Source of the DNA: Litomosoides sigmodontis
Taxonomy: Eukaryota; Nematoda; Chromadorea; Rhabditida; Onchocercidae
Length of the DNA stretch: 64,000 nucleotides
NCBI GenBank assembly: GCA_963070105.1
Contig: OY718806.1
Location: 4,609,865-4,673,864, forward strand
Direction: 5' to 3'
Part shown: positions 10,509 to 30,800 of the stretch, piece by piece
Layout: each line of letters opens with the position of its first letter
Position numbering within the stretch: the stretch's first letter is position 1
The notes under the pieces: model-generated
What the model saw: only the letters and a program-made list of their open reading frames with translations
What the model was told of the DNA's origin: nothing
Databases searched by the model: none
Position numbers and translations under genes: made by a program

Positions 10509-13072
10509 GTGAGAATTTGTTATGATGTGACTTTAGTTCTTACAGTAGAAATAAGGAGAGGTATTATCACTCTGGTCACTGGCCATTGAGGTAGTCCGAC
10601 ACATAAAATCTCTGGAAGTATCATCCATAAACGATTAAAACTGAGCTAAGTAAAGAAGTTTCCAATTTTTATTTTACACCGTATAGTTGGAATTTCATTG
10701 GTGAACTGGTAAAAAGAAATTCTGGCAACTGTAGATCTTGTATACTGCTAGTCGGAGTACATTCCAGAATACTCGAGAGGTTTTGAATTTTTTTGTAAAA
10801 TGAGTTATAAAAGAGGACAAAAAGTAAGTTAAGAGATGCTATGCGCTGGTTTAAGGTTGACGCCATGACCTCCTCTACCCGATTATTTGGCTCAGTCACC
10901 GCTCCTGCTAGTCCCAGCTGAAATTGCGCAAATGAATCATTCTGTTTTCCTCTATGCTTTCCACCAATATGTTCAAATGGGGAATCATTCAAACAGTTCA
11001 TGAATCTTGCTTGACCTGTTCTTCACTGGAAAATGGATTATCGAAGCAGCGGAAAGCTGCTTATTTTGTACGCAGTCGATATTGGTGTCGTGGCGATTTG
11101 ATTTGTCAGGTTATTCAGTTTGCTTTTCACCAGAATTTCGAATGAACGTTGAATTCACCTTGTGATTTTGAAAGTGCAAAAAGTTGTGCATTGTATGGAG
11201 TTTGACTAGTAATCACCGTTGTTTCGCTTTTCAACTTGTACTTTACACAGATTTCTTTCATACTGCTTGATATTGTTTAAAATTAATTATTCATCTTAAT
11301 ATGTTTCCCGCAAACGCTGATAAACTGTCGCTACCATACGTATCACATTCGTTTGCTGACAAATATAATTTTTAACTTTTGGCATGGTAAATATGTCGTA
11401 TTTTTAACTTTATTATATAATATGTCGTTTATCCGTTGCGGAATACCGGACCGAAAACGGAATGTTGGGAACAGGTATGAAATCAAGTTTATCTGAAGAG
11501 GACATCCTTAAAAGTGAGGTGCATGAAAAAAGTTATTCGGTGAAAATTCATGTGGGTGACTGCGCAAAAATTCTTGATATTTTCATCAGTAATATTTTTT
11601 CGGGTGAACGAATTCCTGCAAAACCTTTAAGTAGCATCTGGTTTTCAACTTTTTCAGTTACGTAATGAAATATCTTCTAAGTTGTTTAGTTCAATATTAT
11701 TAGACTTCAATAACTGGTTTATTCTAATTCATCAAATGGTTACTTTAAACCAAAGCACATAGTACGTGCTATCACTCCGTTTAACTGGTAATTTAAGAAC
11801 GAGTGGATGAAGTACAAGTTGCAGTGAAGATGTATTTGGTATGCTTAGAATGGGACGGAATTTTTGAAATTAAGTTTTAATTCCGCTAAGAGTGTATCGT
11901 GTTAACAGTGTAAACAAGTAGAATATTGCGGCAGCCAGTAGAAGCATTTCGCGCTTTGCAGTAGGTTTAACGTAAACTGATATTGTGGTGATAAAATCGG
12001 AAAATTTTTAACTTATTGCAGATGTTTTACATACTAATGAATTTCTGGAAAAATCCACAAGACATATTAATTCCATTTTTTCTATTTTTTTTCAGTTTGA
12101 TGAGCTTTTGGTGACAGGATAATTCGAAAATGGAGGTTACGAGGAGTAAGAAAACAAAAGTGAAAGTTTATTAGTGTAAAAGAAGTTAACTAGCACCTGT
12201 CGAGTTGAAAAGTTGGCAAGGTCATGAGTTACATGATCACCAAAAGATGTCCAAATAAAATTTTCTTCATCAAAAAACTTCTCTAAAACCTGGGTGGGAA
12301 GAGCAAAACAAACTCAAAATTTACCGAAAAAATTGAGTGTTGGAAATGGCTAAAATGAATAGCCAACAGCAAGCATTTCAAACTTAGTATTGTAACACAG
12401 TGATGAATGGCGAATGCAAAGCAAAGTGAATTTGCATTTGTTCAAATATTTTCTGTTATGACTGCTGGAAGTAAAAGAAATGTTTGGTATGATGCCGTTA
12501 TTTATTATGAATAGTTTACGGTCAATTGAAAAAAGTAAACATTGCTAGGTCACTGATGGAGTATGCAATAATTTTTGTGCTATGAATTTTATAAAATTTT
12601 GTGAATAACGGAATCATTACAACGACAACTTTGAAGATATCACACCGTGAATGTGGTATAAAGTTTGTTTGAAATTTGCATTTATTGCAAATTTTTCATT
12701 TGAACTTGAATAAAATTTTAACTTACACTTCAGCACGTTTGCCTGATTGACACCTATTAATGTATAATGCATAAAATTGAAGATTTCCGCGATCGAATGT
12801 GATTGGAAAACGATTCAAAATATGGCATTGTGCCACCTGAGGAATGGCATGGACTTCTTTCAGCTTCAAATGTGTTTGCACGTACACTAGATGACCACAC
12901 CATGTTACCTTTCAACTGAGTATTCTTAACTAAATGATTCAGTCGTGTGGGCAATGCTGGTCATTTGGAAAGGAAAAAAAATTGGAGTGTGAAGAAATAC
13001 CACTGTTTATCTGTTTATCTTTCATTTCGTTATTTTTGCGGTGATAGATTGGATATTAGGAAGATGCGATGA

Positions 13073-13195
<123 letters not shown>

Positions 13196-13533
13196 GTAAC
13201 GCTTCCTAATTTGTATATTTTTGAGGGACATTTGAAAGCGTGGAACTTGAAGTTAAACTTTCTGAACGGACCAGTGTTGTCAGATGCTTGTAGAAGTGAA
13301 CGTTGCGATTGACGCAAATGGTCTAGAGATGTATTATTTTTAACGTGTTAATTTAAAAATATTTCTTCGTATATTCTGGCGGAACTTTGTTACAAGTCAA
13401 CGATAAAGTATTCCACACGAAACCGCCGCTCTTCGAAACGATTCGGGCGTGGAGGGGTGGAGACTTTATTCTCGTTGTGTCATAATTATACATCATCTCT
13501 TCTAGCAGTCGTATTGGGCGTCGGTATACCCAG

Positions 13534-20478
<6,945 letters not shown>

Positions 20479-23455
20479 TGAAATGTATATTTCACATAAT
20501 GTGCCCAATTGTGTTTATAATGGACGCGTTGTATTTAAGCACTGTTAATATTTTATATGACGAAGCTTAACTGCTTTTATGGCTACCAGTTTATTTCGTT
20601 ACTGAAGTCGACCCATAAATCATAAATTATCTTTCTTGACATGACTAATAATGGCAATCTCAGGTCTTATAGAAATGTTTAGCTTTTGTTCTAAAAAATT
20701 TAGACGATAAAAAATTCAGACGATAGTTCGCTAATGAGCTTATTAAGATCTTCGAGAAAAGCATATTGCTTTTACTTGCACGGCACTCTAGCAATAATTT
20801 GGCATCAAGTTATTTTGAGCATTCTGAATCGCTGAGTAATACACAACTATTCGCTACTCTGAATATTGATGAGAATGAACCTAGTCAAAAAATTCCTCAA
20901 GAATATTACGAAGGTCTTTTTGAATTTGCTGTTCATTGTCTTATAATTTTTAATCTAACAAAGCAAATATCCGCCTTTCTTAATACGTATTAATCCACCG
21001 CACGAATAATTATTCAAAGGTAAGTTCCCAAAAGTAACACTTATCAAGAGGCGTCATTATCAAAAAAGTCAACATTTTTTCTTCATATTCTCTCTCCACT
21101 TGGCGTTGAGGCTTGGATATCACTCAAGATGTCGGTAATCAATATTGACAGGTATATAACATACGTGTAGGATAATTATGGTGTTTAGGATGGCATAAGC
21201 AGCTTCGATGTGCCTTGTCTGCTCCTTAAAGTCCGAATGTGCTGAACTGTTGGTTTTGTTGACATCTTGCAATTACTGAAAAGTAAGTAGTAAATAAAAA
21301 GTTTCAGCACGGAAATATCGGAGATAAGCAACGGATAATTGGAAGAAACCATGTAAATAAAAGGAAACAGCGAAAAGCGTGAGGTTTTGTAGTCCAGCGA
21401 TTATCTTCCTCTATCCATAAATACAAACGTAAGGAAGAGGCAATGAAGGACATGGAGTACGACAACAGAAGCGCATATGTCCCTACGAATTCTCGCAACA
21501 ACGGTAGATGCCCATATTGTAATGACGCATTTTTGCAACGGCTTTACCGGAACTTAGCCATTCAACTATGGCTTCGTAATTCTAACAAATAGCGATAATT
21601 ACCTCACAGGCTCAACATGAAGAAAACGTGAAATGACCAATTTAAACTGAAGTCGGGACCAAGAAGTCTTTCCATGTTTGGTTGTGGTCGTGTGATGGAA
21701 CCAGAAAATTAAATGTCAAAACTCTTGGCAGCAATTCTTGCTTGATCTTTTTGTTCCTCAGTCCACGTAATAATGACTCAAAAATGATAGCAAAACTCCA
21801 GTGATTGGTGCCTCTTTTACAATTTATGCCAAAACAACAGTTACGCCAAATGAAAATTCAAAAACGGTATAGCAATTCCTCATTAATATTTAATGCAGCT
21901 AAACACAAATGGCGTTTCATATTTATTTGATGAATGATCTAAGTCTTCGAAAGTGAAATTACACTTCAATAATAGAGGACTCTCCAGGATCCAGCACTGC
22001 AAGGACTAAGGAGCCCTACTGAATAGCACAAACGAGGGCTTTCGTAGTAAGAAAACAGCTTTCGAGCATCCTGCCTCACCTTCGTTGGACCATTGAAGTA
22101 AGTACCATGGAAAGTAGCTAACAGAATACGCAACGCCGTCGCCGTAAATATGAAGTGCGACCAACGAAAGCTTTAGGCAGTTAGACTCGAATTGAATTTC
22201 CTGTAAAGCTCAGCACCCTAGCCTCCTCCAGAAACGTCACAATTTTCTCTTGCATTGCTAATGTTTTGTAATGAGATCAGTAATGAATTTTTCTTCTGAT
22301 TCTGGACTTTATTTATTCTCAGTCGAGTTGTTCTTTCTCCAATGACTCCATACGAGTTCAAGAAGTTAGAACTTAACATTCACTGAGCAGCCATAAATTC
22401 ACACATGCTTACACATATACGTATTTGTATATGAAGATCTGTACTGCAGCAATGAAATGGAGACGAATTCACCTGTACTTGTTGTTGTACGAATAAAATA
22501 TCGCTTTCGTAAAGTACAAAAAATAAACACACAGTGTTGCAAAGAAGAGTGAAAGCAGACTGGCTTATCTTCCCACAGACTGAGAACCGGCTTGCTTGCA
22601 CAACATTGAGCAGAAATGAGAATGAGAAGCGAGAACCAGACATTTGCAATATAAACACTACTGTGAAAATGATCGAGTTATACATGGATCAAACGGATAC
22701 AAAAATAAATGATGTGACAGTAGCAAATGCTTTTTTCCACAAAAAATGATACAGCCATATGATGAGAAATGATTTACATATAAACAGATATTTGATTTCG
22801 CCTCTCAACATAAGTTACATAAGGCATTGCCCAATTAAATGAAATGACTCAGTCAATTCTTGTTTCCATTATAGATTCTTCTAAATGTCAACAACACAAA
22901 TCCGCGCAGTCATCAAGTCATAGAATTAAGCAAAGACTGAATCCTGAGAAATGGAAGTACCCAGAATTGGTAAAACACATGCTCTTAATATTAATAAACC
23001 TCAGATCTCCTACGACAACACCCATTCGTCCGTAAACGGAGGAAAATGATGAGTGAAATGCTTTAAGGAATCAATTCGTGTACTGCGGTTTTTTGCAAGT
23101 GTATCCATGTTAAAAAAAGAGAGCTTTCAGATCCTGGAAATGTGAGTGAAATGGTTAAAGCTTGCAGTGATTAAAAAAAATATCCAAAAATTCCCCACAC
23201 TAACATCCAGTACATTTAAAATGAAAGACATTACCTTACAATCCAAAACAGACAGATAAAGTTCAAAACGATTGAAATGATCTAAATTTATAGTTTCGAA
23301 GTAAAAGTGATAGAGGCAAGTGTGTATTTCCGTGTGCTCTGAATTTACAGGTTTTTGAGCAGTAAGAAACTATTCGTAATAATTAAACATATTTGTAGGT
23401 GGATAAATCAGTTCATAAAAAAAAATTGGCGTTGTCACAAAATGAACTCCAACGT
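20479..23455. other. Intergenic DNA between convergent KCMF1 and CCDC6 genes
   Basis: It probably includes the 3' UTRs of two genes that converge here. Apart from the unresolved open frame at 20724-20993, only short open frames without splice context or motif are present (for example minus strand 21304-21501 and 22380-22685). Confidence 0.45.
20724..20993 (+). other. Unresolved open frame, possible alternative 3' exon
   Basis: After a CGATAG acceptor-like site the frame is open for about 90 codons to a TAA. It begins F-A-N-E-L-I-K-I-F-E-K-S and continues with a hydrophilic stretch (EHSESLSNTQLF, NIDENEPSQKIPQEYYEG) that reads like coding sequence. It could replace the end of the KCMF1 model, since exon 20388-20478 offers a phase-0 donor (GTAGCG) before its stop. 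No family is recognised. Confidence 0.3.
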
Positions 23456-26400
23456 TCAGTCTCTCTTGGCAGCTGGTGAGCGGGTTGGAGGAAGGGCTGG
23501 ACGCGCAAACTGACCAAGACCCATATTCGCCAATTCCGATGGTCCATTCTGAAAAAAACATCTAAATTTAAGATGATTTAAAAAGTGAAAATGGAAATTG
23601 TATCATGTTATAATGGGTGCTTCGCACCAAGTGAGGACCTTAAAATCAGCTTCTGGGCATACTACCCCTAACCAATCATCTTGTAAAACCACACAGACTT
23701 CTTTACTTTCCTTCAATACTATCTTGACTTTACTTACTGAGAAACGGATCTAACCTAGTCATAACAAAATCAACTGGCAGAACAAACCGAATCATCATTT
23801 GAAACTGATGAAATCCATCCGGTATATGCCGATGTTACTTTCGGTTCCTCATCAAAACGCTCTCCATCTTCTAAAGGAATTATGACAAGTTTTATTCTCG
23901 TACGAGAAGGATTTAAACTTTAACTCAGTAGTTGAAAAAAAACACATTGTGATAAATGAGTTATGGATCATTTACCATTTTGAGGAGATAGGCGTTCATT
24001 TATAAAGAAATTTGCATCCATGTTCACATCGCCATCTGTATCTGCTGTCTCCGAACCCTCCTCCATTCTTTCACCTAAGAAAATAGAGGATACAAATGAC
24101 TTGATAATATTCCTGTATGTTCATAAAAACAACTGTTATATATCAGCAATTTTCCCAACACCTTTACGTCATTAGTAATATAAATTATACCTTGCGATTC
24201 TAAACGTCCCGATGGCATACGCTCATTGTGCCAAGGGGATAGACCAACATCTGTATTCTGAACTACGACAGCTTTTGCTGCAATACCTCTTATGAAATGT
24301 TGAGTATAAGCTTAAACATGAATACTAATAGTCCTATCCCATAGATCACTGACAGCGAATTTCTATGCCGGAAGTCAACTTACGGCTAGGTGTTGGTGTC
24401 ATGCTTTTTGGAACCGACATTCGGTTAACAAGTACCGCCATACAATTATCCTCATCGCTCTCACGGGCTGTTTCAGATGCGGCGAATGCACTGAAAGAGA
24501 GTAAAGAAATTCATGCATAGTGAACGCTCTCTTAAAATTTTTAAACATATACACTAATCTTTGAAAGCATATTTTCTTTGAACAAAAAAATTCTTTTATC
24601 ATGCCTTTGCCACCTTGTTAAGCTTCCCTCCTCTCTTCCCTTATTCTAGTCACTTTCAAGTTTCTTATCTTACAATATACTACTGAATCCTCTTACCGGC
24701 ACGTTTCAAGACAACGTGCCAAATCAGTTTCCAAGGCCATACGTGCACGACGATTATTCGCACGCGATTCAGCTGACTTTTCACGAATAGACAGCAAATC
24801 AGCAACATCTAAAACAATATTTACAAATATTCTTTACATTTCTGAAATAGTTAGGCATTAAGCACGCTATATTAAATTTACAAATAAAGAACACTGAATG
24901 GAACGAACATTTTGTTTCTTGCGCAATCATTTGTTGTTGTAAATTGGAGATTGTTCCCTTGAGATTGGCGATAACGCTGCGTTGGCGACTGCATTCTTCA
25001 CGAAGTTTACGAGCTTCTATTTCAGCTCTTGTCGAACGACGCTCTCCCGTATCATTGATCCTTAAAAATAAAGTGCCAGCTAAGGTAAAAAATCTCGCCA
25101 TAATTCACTTAATAAGAGACGCAGTGAACTTACTCATTAGATGGGAATTCAGTTGCAGAGGACGATGGCGAATGATCCTCCGATAAGCTGGCCTGATCCA
25201 AGCGAGCCTGCATACGTCTGGAAAAAAATGTTCGAGTAAGCCCTTTGCTATAATTCTCGACACTTCAACTCATGGGACCTTAATACTGCACAATTAAAAA
25301 AAATGGCGGAACCAGGAACCTTTTTTCAGCCTCCAACTGATCCATCCGTTTACCAAGAGTGTTGAATAGCGACTCTTGTTCATGCTCAAGTGCATTTTCA
25401 AGATCAACTTTTTCACGACGCAGTTGCTCGAGTGCCTATAATAACTACTGTACTTTATAGCACTTGACATGATCATGACAGTGAAACATTGATGCGTGAA
25501 TTAGAACTTTTGCAAATACCGTGTGGTTTGCACTAATTTCTGCTTCCAGCTTACGAATTTTCACAAGCAGTGTGTCGACGACCCAACTTTGCTCCGCTTC
25601 AACCTGTCCAGCTAACTCATCTCTTTCATTTTGCAACTGAAACAGATACAAATGAAGCACCGAATTATAAAATAATACAAAGCAGAGAGGCTAGGCTCAT
25701 AAATAGCAAAAGGGATGGATGGCCACTGCCGCACTCTATAAATATTAACTTAAACAGGTTTTGTATAATGAATGTCACAAAAAAGTGAGTGGATGATGTC
25801 TTTTACGAATATATAGAATTGAAATATGAAAACCTTCATTTTCTTCTACAAAAAGCTAACCTGAGAAAGTTTACGCGTTAAGTCATTTGTCAGAAATTCC
25901 TCCTCCTGTTCGTACTTCAAAGCCAAAGCCTCCTTATCATTCTTCAGTTTTTGAATGCGCTTAAGCAACATGTTGGATATAAATTCTTCCTCCTGCTCAG
26001 CCTTTGCATGCTGGAAATGTCGAAGTCTGAGCACATATATAAGTTCTAAACAAGCATAATTCACATAGTGAATTATTAAAAAATTGTCACTGCGAAATGG
26101 ATAAAAAATAAAAGCAATGCAAACCAAGCGAACGCTTTTTTCCCTAATGGTTTTATTCAACTGCTGCAGTGATTCATTACGCGCACGTAGACCAGAAATC
26201 TCTGCCTAAAACTACTGTTAAAATAACGATGGAATAACAAATGAAATGTTTCTCAATCAATCAAAATCAGAACGTAAGCGGTAAATATAATACATGAAAA
26301 ACTGTTTCATAACCAAAGAGATTGTAAGAAGGTTCCGACAAATTATCGTGCGCCTATAAATATTTAGTTTTTCGGATTCTTGGCATTCTCCAAACCCACA

Positions 26401-27031
26401 ACTATTCCACAATAACTAATGTTTATTAACATTACCTCAACACGAGTTTTGTCTTTGAGAAGAAAGACTGCTTTCTTCAATATATCATCGTATTTAACAG
26501 AAGAGTGAGGAATGCGTTCTTCATAAAGAGAAATCAATTCCTGGTCAGAGATCACATCGGCTGTAACAGGCTCCTAAAATCCCTTATATATAATCCAGCC
26601 TCTAAAAGAAAAATAAAATTCATAAAATTTCACAACGAAGGAAACCAGGTCGAAATAATGTGCGCCACCTACCACTGAAGGTTGCGACGAAAGCATTGCG
26701 GTTACTCTAGCAAGTTCAGAATCATCATGACCAGCTAGAAGATCTTAAATTAAACAAATAAAATTAAGAACATTGATTTTAAAAAATACAATAAACTAAA
26801 GTTAATAGAGGCTTCGTTTTCCAAAAAAAAGCACTCAAAACAATAAAAAAATCTTCGTCAATGCGTAGTCAGTATATTCCATTCATTTCGCCGTTAAGTA
26901 GACCAAAATAAACAAAAGATACCTTTTGGACAACAAGTGTGCTTATCACGCAAACCATCTGAACCAAGAAGTGTACGCTCTGCACATTCAGCAGACGATT
27001 GACCATTTGCTAGACCCGTGCTGCCGGACAT
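23456..27031 (-). CDS. CCDC6: CCDC6 orthologue, coiled-coil protein
   Basis: CCDC6 is a coiled-coil protein linked in vertebrates to the DNA-damage response and phosphatase regulation. Exons right to left: 27031-26923, 26743-26673, 26573-26436, 26205-26125, 26010-25861, 25636-25520, 25435-25320, 25217-25134, 25060-24909, 24808-24697, 24490-24384, 24286-24191, 24074-23976, 23870-23839, 23548-23456. Total 1557 nt, 518 residues (human 474), all phases consistent. The family core is clear: [37 protein letters not shown], and [19 protein letters not shown] followed by [13 protein letters not shown], a repeated acidic coiled coil at about residues 107-275. The N-terminal 106 and the C-terminal 160 residues are poorly conserved; the end is proline-containing ([13 protein letters not shown]). 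Exon 14 has only 32 nt; without it the last exon shifts frame. The start ATG follows TTTATTCAG directly, as in a trans-splice site. Confidence 0.93.
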
Positions 27032-30000
27032 CTGAATAAAGCAGTGAGCAATTTTAACAATTAAGTTATGAAATTTATGTTAAATAAAAACTTGAAGTAG
27101 GCAAGTGCATCAAAAAAATTTATCGGTTTAACAAGTAAAATAAATAATAATAACTGAAAAAATACACCGTCGCTAAAAAGCCAAACTAATAAAAATTATT
27201 TTTATACATTGGACAGCTGCAAAGACAATGGAGCATTTCAGGGCGGATGCTTTCATCTTATCATATTTTGGATTAGCAAGCACAGAGAAAACCATGTTTT
27301 TCTTCAACAAAAAGATCTGTTTTTAGAAAGTCTCTCAATGTCAAAAGCGGTCAAAGTGCATCCCAACGATCTAACCTGCAGAATAGCAAAATCTGACGGG
27401 AAAATTTTTCACTTTTTTTTACCTTCAATTTCCACCACCATTTGAAGGTTTCATTGCTATCGCTTACTTCCTTAATTAGTTCTGTACTAAATTCAGTCCA
27501 TTAGCTACTATTTGATTAAATTAAGCCGTTACGGATACAGTTAAATTGTAACGAAATAGTTTTACCCAACAAAATAAGCTTTATTTTTTGTCTAAAAAAA
27601 TATAGTCCAGCTCTGGTACAGGTTTCAGTAATCAGTTAAATAATGACAGTTTTTAACAGAAACATAACTTTAAATCAACCTTCAAAGAGCACTTTTCCAG
27701 TTTTTTTGTAACAATATAATTCAACCACCTAAACTGAAAGTTTAATTGTTAAAAGCTTTAGTACAAAAACTTATGAAAATTTAACGCCGATTTTTGTATG
27801 AAACATCCAAAACTAGCAATTCCCCGATATTATTGAAGTGCAGCCATCCCCATCAACCAAAACAACCTGAACCACCCAAATGAGATAGAACGCAAATTAA
27901 GATCCAACCACCCAATACAACCACACAAAAACAATGGATACCTTATCAAGGAAAACAATTTAATATAGCTCGTGGAATAAAAAGTCAGGTTAATTTGCAT
28001 ACTGTTTCACTGGCTCAAACAATGACTACACGAACTGTAAGAACACTGAATTTCGCCTGAAACGTCGAGAAGTAAAGCCATGCTATTCCTTGCGATCTAC
28101 TGAGATACCGCAGATAACCAACCTCAAAACTTATTCTTGATGTCTCGGGCTATTCCATATAAAAACATGCACCGCGAAACTCGAAAACTTGGCTCTCTCC
28201 CGTTCAACGACTCACCACCCAACCCTTTCAAAAGTCGTCCACCAGAGGACGATGGGATGAAGTTTCCGCAATTGGATGCTTCGTACACACGTCCCTCCTA
28301 CACAAAACGGCGTGAAGAGTTGTGTTCGGCGGGTACGTAGTTGTGGTGCTCGTTTGTGTAGGGAGTGAGGGCTGGATGGCAAAAGCTTGATTGATCCACA
28401 ACTTAAAATCTACACTGAGATTTTACTGCTCTGGTGAGCTCTGACTTTCAGTTGAGAGGAGACAATGTGATATGTCCAGGTAGTGAAGCAAATGAAGAAA
28501 CGAAGAAAACAGAAATTTCCATGCAAACCAGTATTTATTTAGATGTGCTCAGAACATCGCTGCTTACCATAGCAATTTGTTGATCCGAGTTTTCTTAAAT
28601 GATGTGCAGCGATTCGTAATCAGAAGTTTCTCGGATAATCGGGGGGAAGGAGAGGTGTTGCAGACATCAAAGAAGGACGTTCGAAGTGCTTTTGGAAAGT
28701 CAACGTCTGTTTTTGATCGGAAGCATGCAACTCACCTCTGAGAGAACACTAGGATCTTTTGTGTTTCATAGCTATGTTTACTGTTGTAAGCTGAATTGTC
28801 ATTACTGTTGTCTACTCAAAAGACCACTCAAATACGAAGGTCAAATTGCACCGAAATTAAAGTTAGTAAGCGTGTTGCACTTTAACTTTATTCGGCTGAA
28901 GGAATTTTGTCTTGTGTCGAATAAAAAATTTGCTACAGAAAGATGCGGATTGCTAACGAAATGTATTAGCTGTAATATCGATTTCAATTATTTCAATAGA
29001 TCAAAGTTTTTTAGACGTCCGAGATCTTTTTCCAGGTGTTATTTGTCAGGATTGTTCAGTCTATACATACAAACAACTTAACGAGGCCGAAGAGAGTTGT
29101 TGCTTGGTGGATTCTATTTTGTAAGTAAGCGAAAAGCACTACAGTTCGCAGGGGCGTGTAGCTTTTCGGTGTGATTTGCGTATTCGAAGTGAAAATTTCA
29201 TGACTAACCAATACTGTGCCCATCGCAGAATTGTGTTCGAGAAATGCTAAAATGAATAAAAAAAATGCTGGAATCAAAAATATCTTGTTCTCTCTGTTCA
29301 AAAACATCTTCGCTGCACAGCGAGTCATTCTCAATGATTGCCATTCCTTCACCTTCGTTACTTTTCACACCTTCCATTTTTCCGGATCCTTTCCACATTC
29401 AATTCTCTATTCCATTTATAAAGCATTAATGTCAAACAGTACTTTAATAATTGAATAATTTTTAATTTTTGAAATATTCCCTGTTTACTTTTTAGAATTA
29501 TAAGATAAAAGATTTTGGCGCGGTTGTTATTCATCGGAGAAGGAACTTTTGAAGATCCTTTAATGAAGAAATTCATACTGTGTCATAGTAATGAAAATAT
29601 TTTTTTCTAGATTTCACACAATAATTAAATGATGTATGTTTCCTTGTGCAAGTTGTGACATATTTCCACACCGATGGAAAAAATCCGTAACAAAGGTTGT
29701 GGCTCATAAAAAGAAGACGTTGCCAGACAAATTGGATATTTTTCTTTTGCTGATTAAATAAGAGGCAAGTTAAGAATGTCGCCCATAAAGATAAATAGAC
29801 GTGAAGGGATGATATATTTATATATTTACTTTGATGAATGTTAAGAAATCAATTATTACTGTGAAAAAAGGCGGAAAGGAAGAAGGTGATAACACTAAAA
29901 ATAAGCAAACATAAAAGGCGAGAGAAGGGAGCCATTAGTATGTTTTGAAAATCGGGAAAGTAACAAAAGCATGCTTGTTGAATTCGTTCTTTAATGAAAT

Positions 30001-30800
30001 AAATATGCCTGCGAACTGAAAGTGCTATCATGAGTTTTGAATGGAATTCTTGCAGCAAAGTAAAGATTCTCGCTATGCACTACCCCACTTTTCGTTTCAC
30101 CACTTTTCTCTTTCGAATTTTCATATTCGCCAGGAAATGCGCATCTTCGGTACAACCACAAATCGGCATATATTCAGGCTTTCTTGACATCTGTAGTGCC
30201 AGGAAAAATTTTGGTTGGTTGCACCAATTTTTGTTTGAAATTCATTTCCAAAATTCTAGCTAATTGTCGGTTCATAAAAACGGAATTCTACTAGTTTTTT
30301 TTTTCAATTTTCAATTCATTACTAATAGAAAGAATGTTGCTATTCAAAGTTAGTTATCAGAGCCTACTGAAACAACGAAGAAATTTATAATTTCCTATAA
30401 GCATGGATTTTAGATGAAACACAAATTATGGTTCAGTTTATAAATGGGACTCATAAATCAAAAGGTTTTGGCTGTACCGATGAGCTCAGAATGGAAGTAT
30501 TATTCCTTTTCAAAAAGCTTTTTTATTGGAGATTTCTTTGTCAAACGCACTTGATTAAAATTTTCGAATGGAAAATTAATAGTTTGGAAATCACTTTACT
30601 AAACATACATTCCTGTAGAACTGAACCCTTAGATTCGAATATTTTGATTCTATGAGTGCTTATATTCAACAACTAATTCATGCTGCTGGGAAATATAATA
30701 ATTCTTGAATGTGGTTGCTGGTCATGGAGGCGCTATTTTGGTTGTTCTATTTTCTTGTGAATCACAAGAGTTTATTTGTTAAATTTTATTTCATTTGAAG
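27032..30800. other. Intergenic DNA upstream of divergent CCDC6 and ZP-domain genes
   Basis: Several open frames (28137-28340, 28686-29081 +; 29056-29576 -) lack motifs and splice context. The missing 5' exons of the ZP-domain gene should lie here; a possible fragment near 30464-30499 reads F-G-C-T-D-E-L-R-M-E before a GTATTA donor, and 30724 has an ATG followed by a hydrophobic stretch. Confidence 0.4.
28295..28365. repeat. Imperfect inverted repeat
   Basis: CTCCTACACAAAACG at 28295-28309 is nearly the reverse complement of CGTTTGTGTAGGGAG at 28351-28365, with a 41-base loop. It lies in non-coding DNA and has no known function. Confidence 0.6.

Noticed and set aside
10669..11001. Minus-strand open frame of 110 codons
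   Set aside because: It contains an ATTTCAG inside and a short regular segment, but no conserved motif and no convincing donor; chance cannot be excluded.
23370..23548. Longer alternative frame of the last CCDC6 exon
   Set aside because: It is used only if the 32-nt exon 23839-23870 is skipped; including that exon restores a natural ending.
28137..29576. Several open frames, including one of 131 codons at 28686-29081
   Set aside because: No motif, no splice context, and composition close to that of translated AT-rich non-coding DNA.
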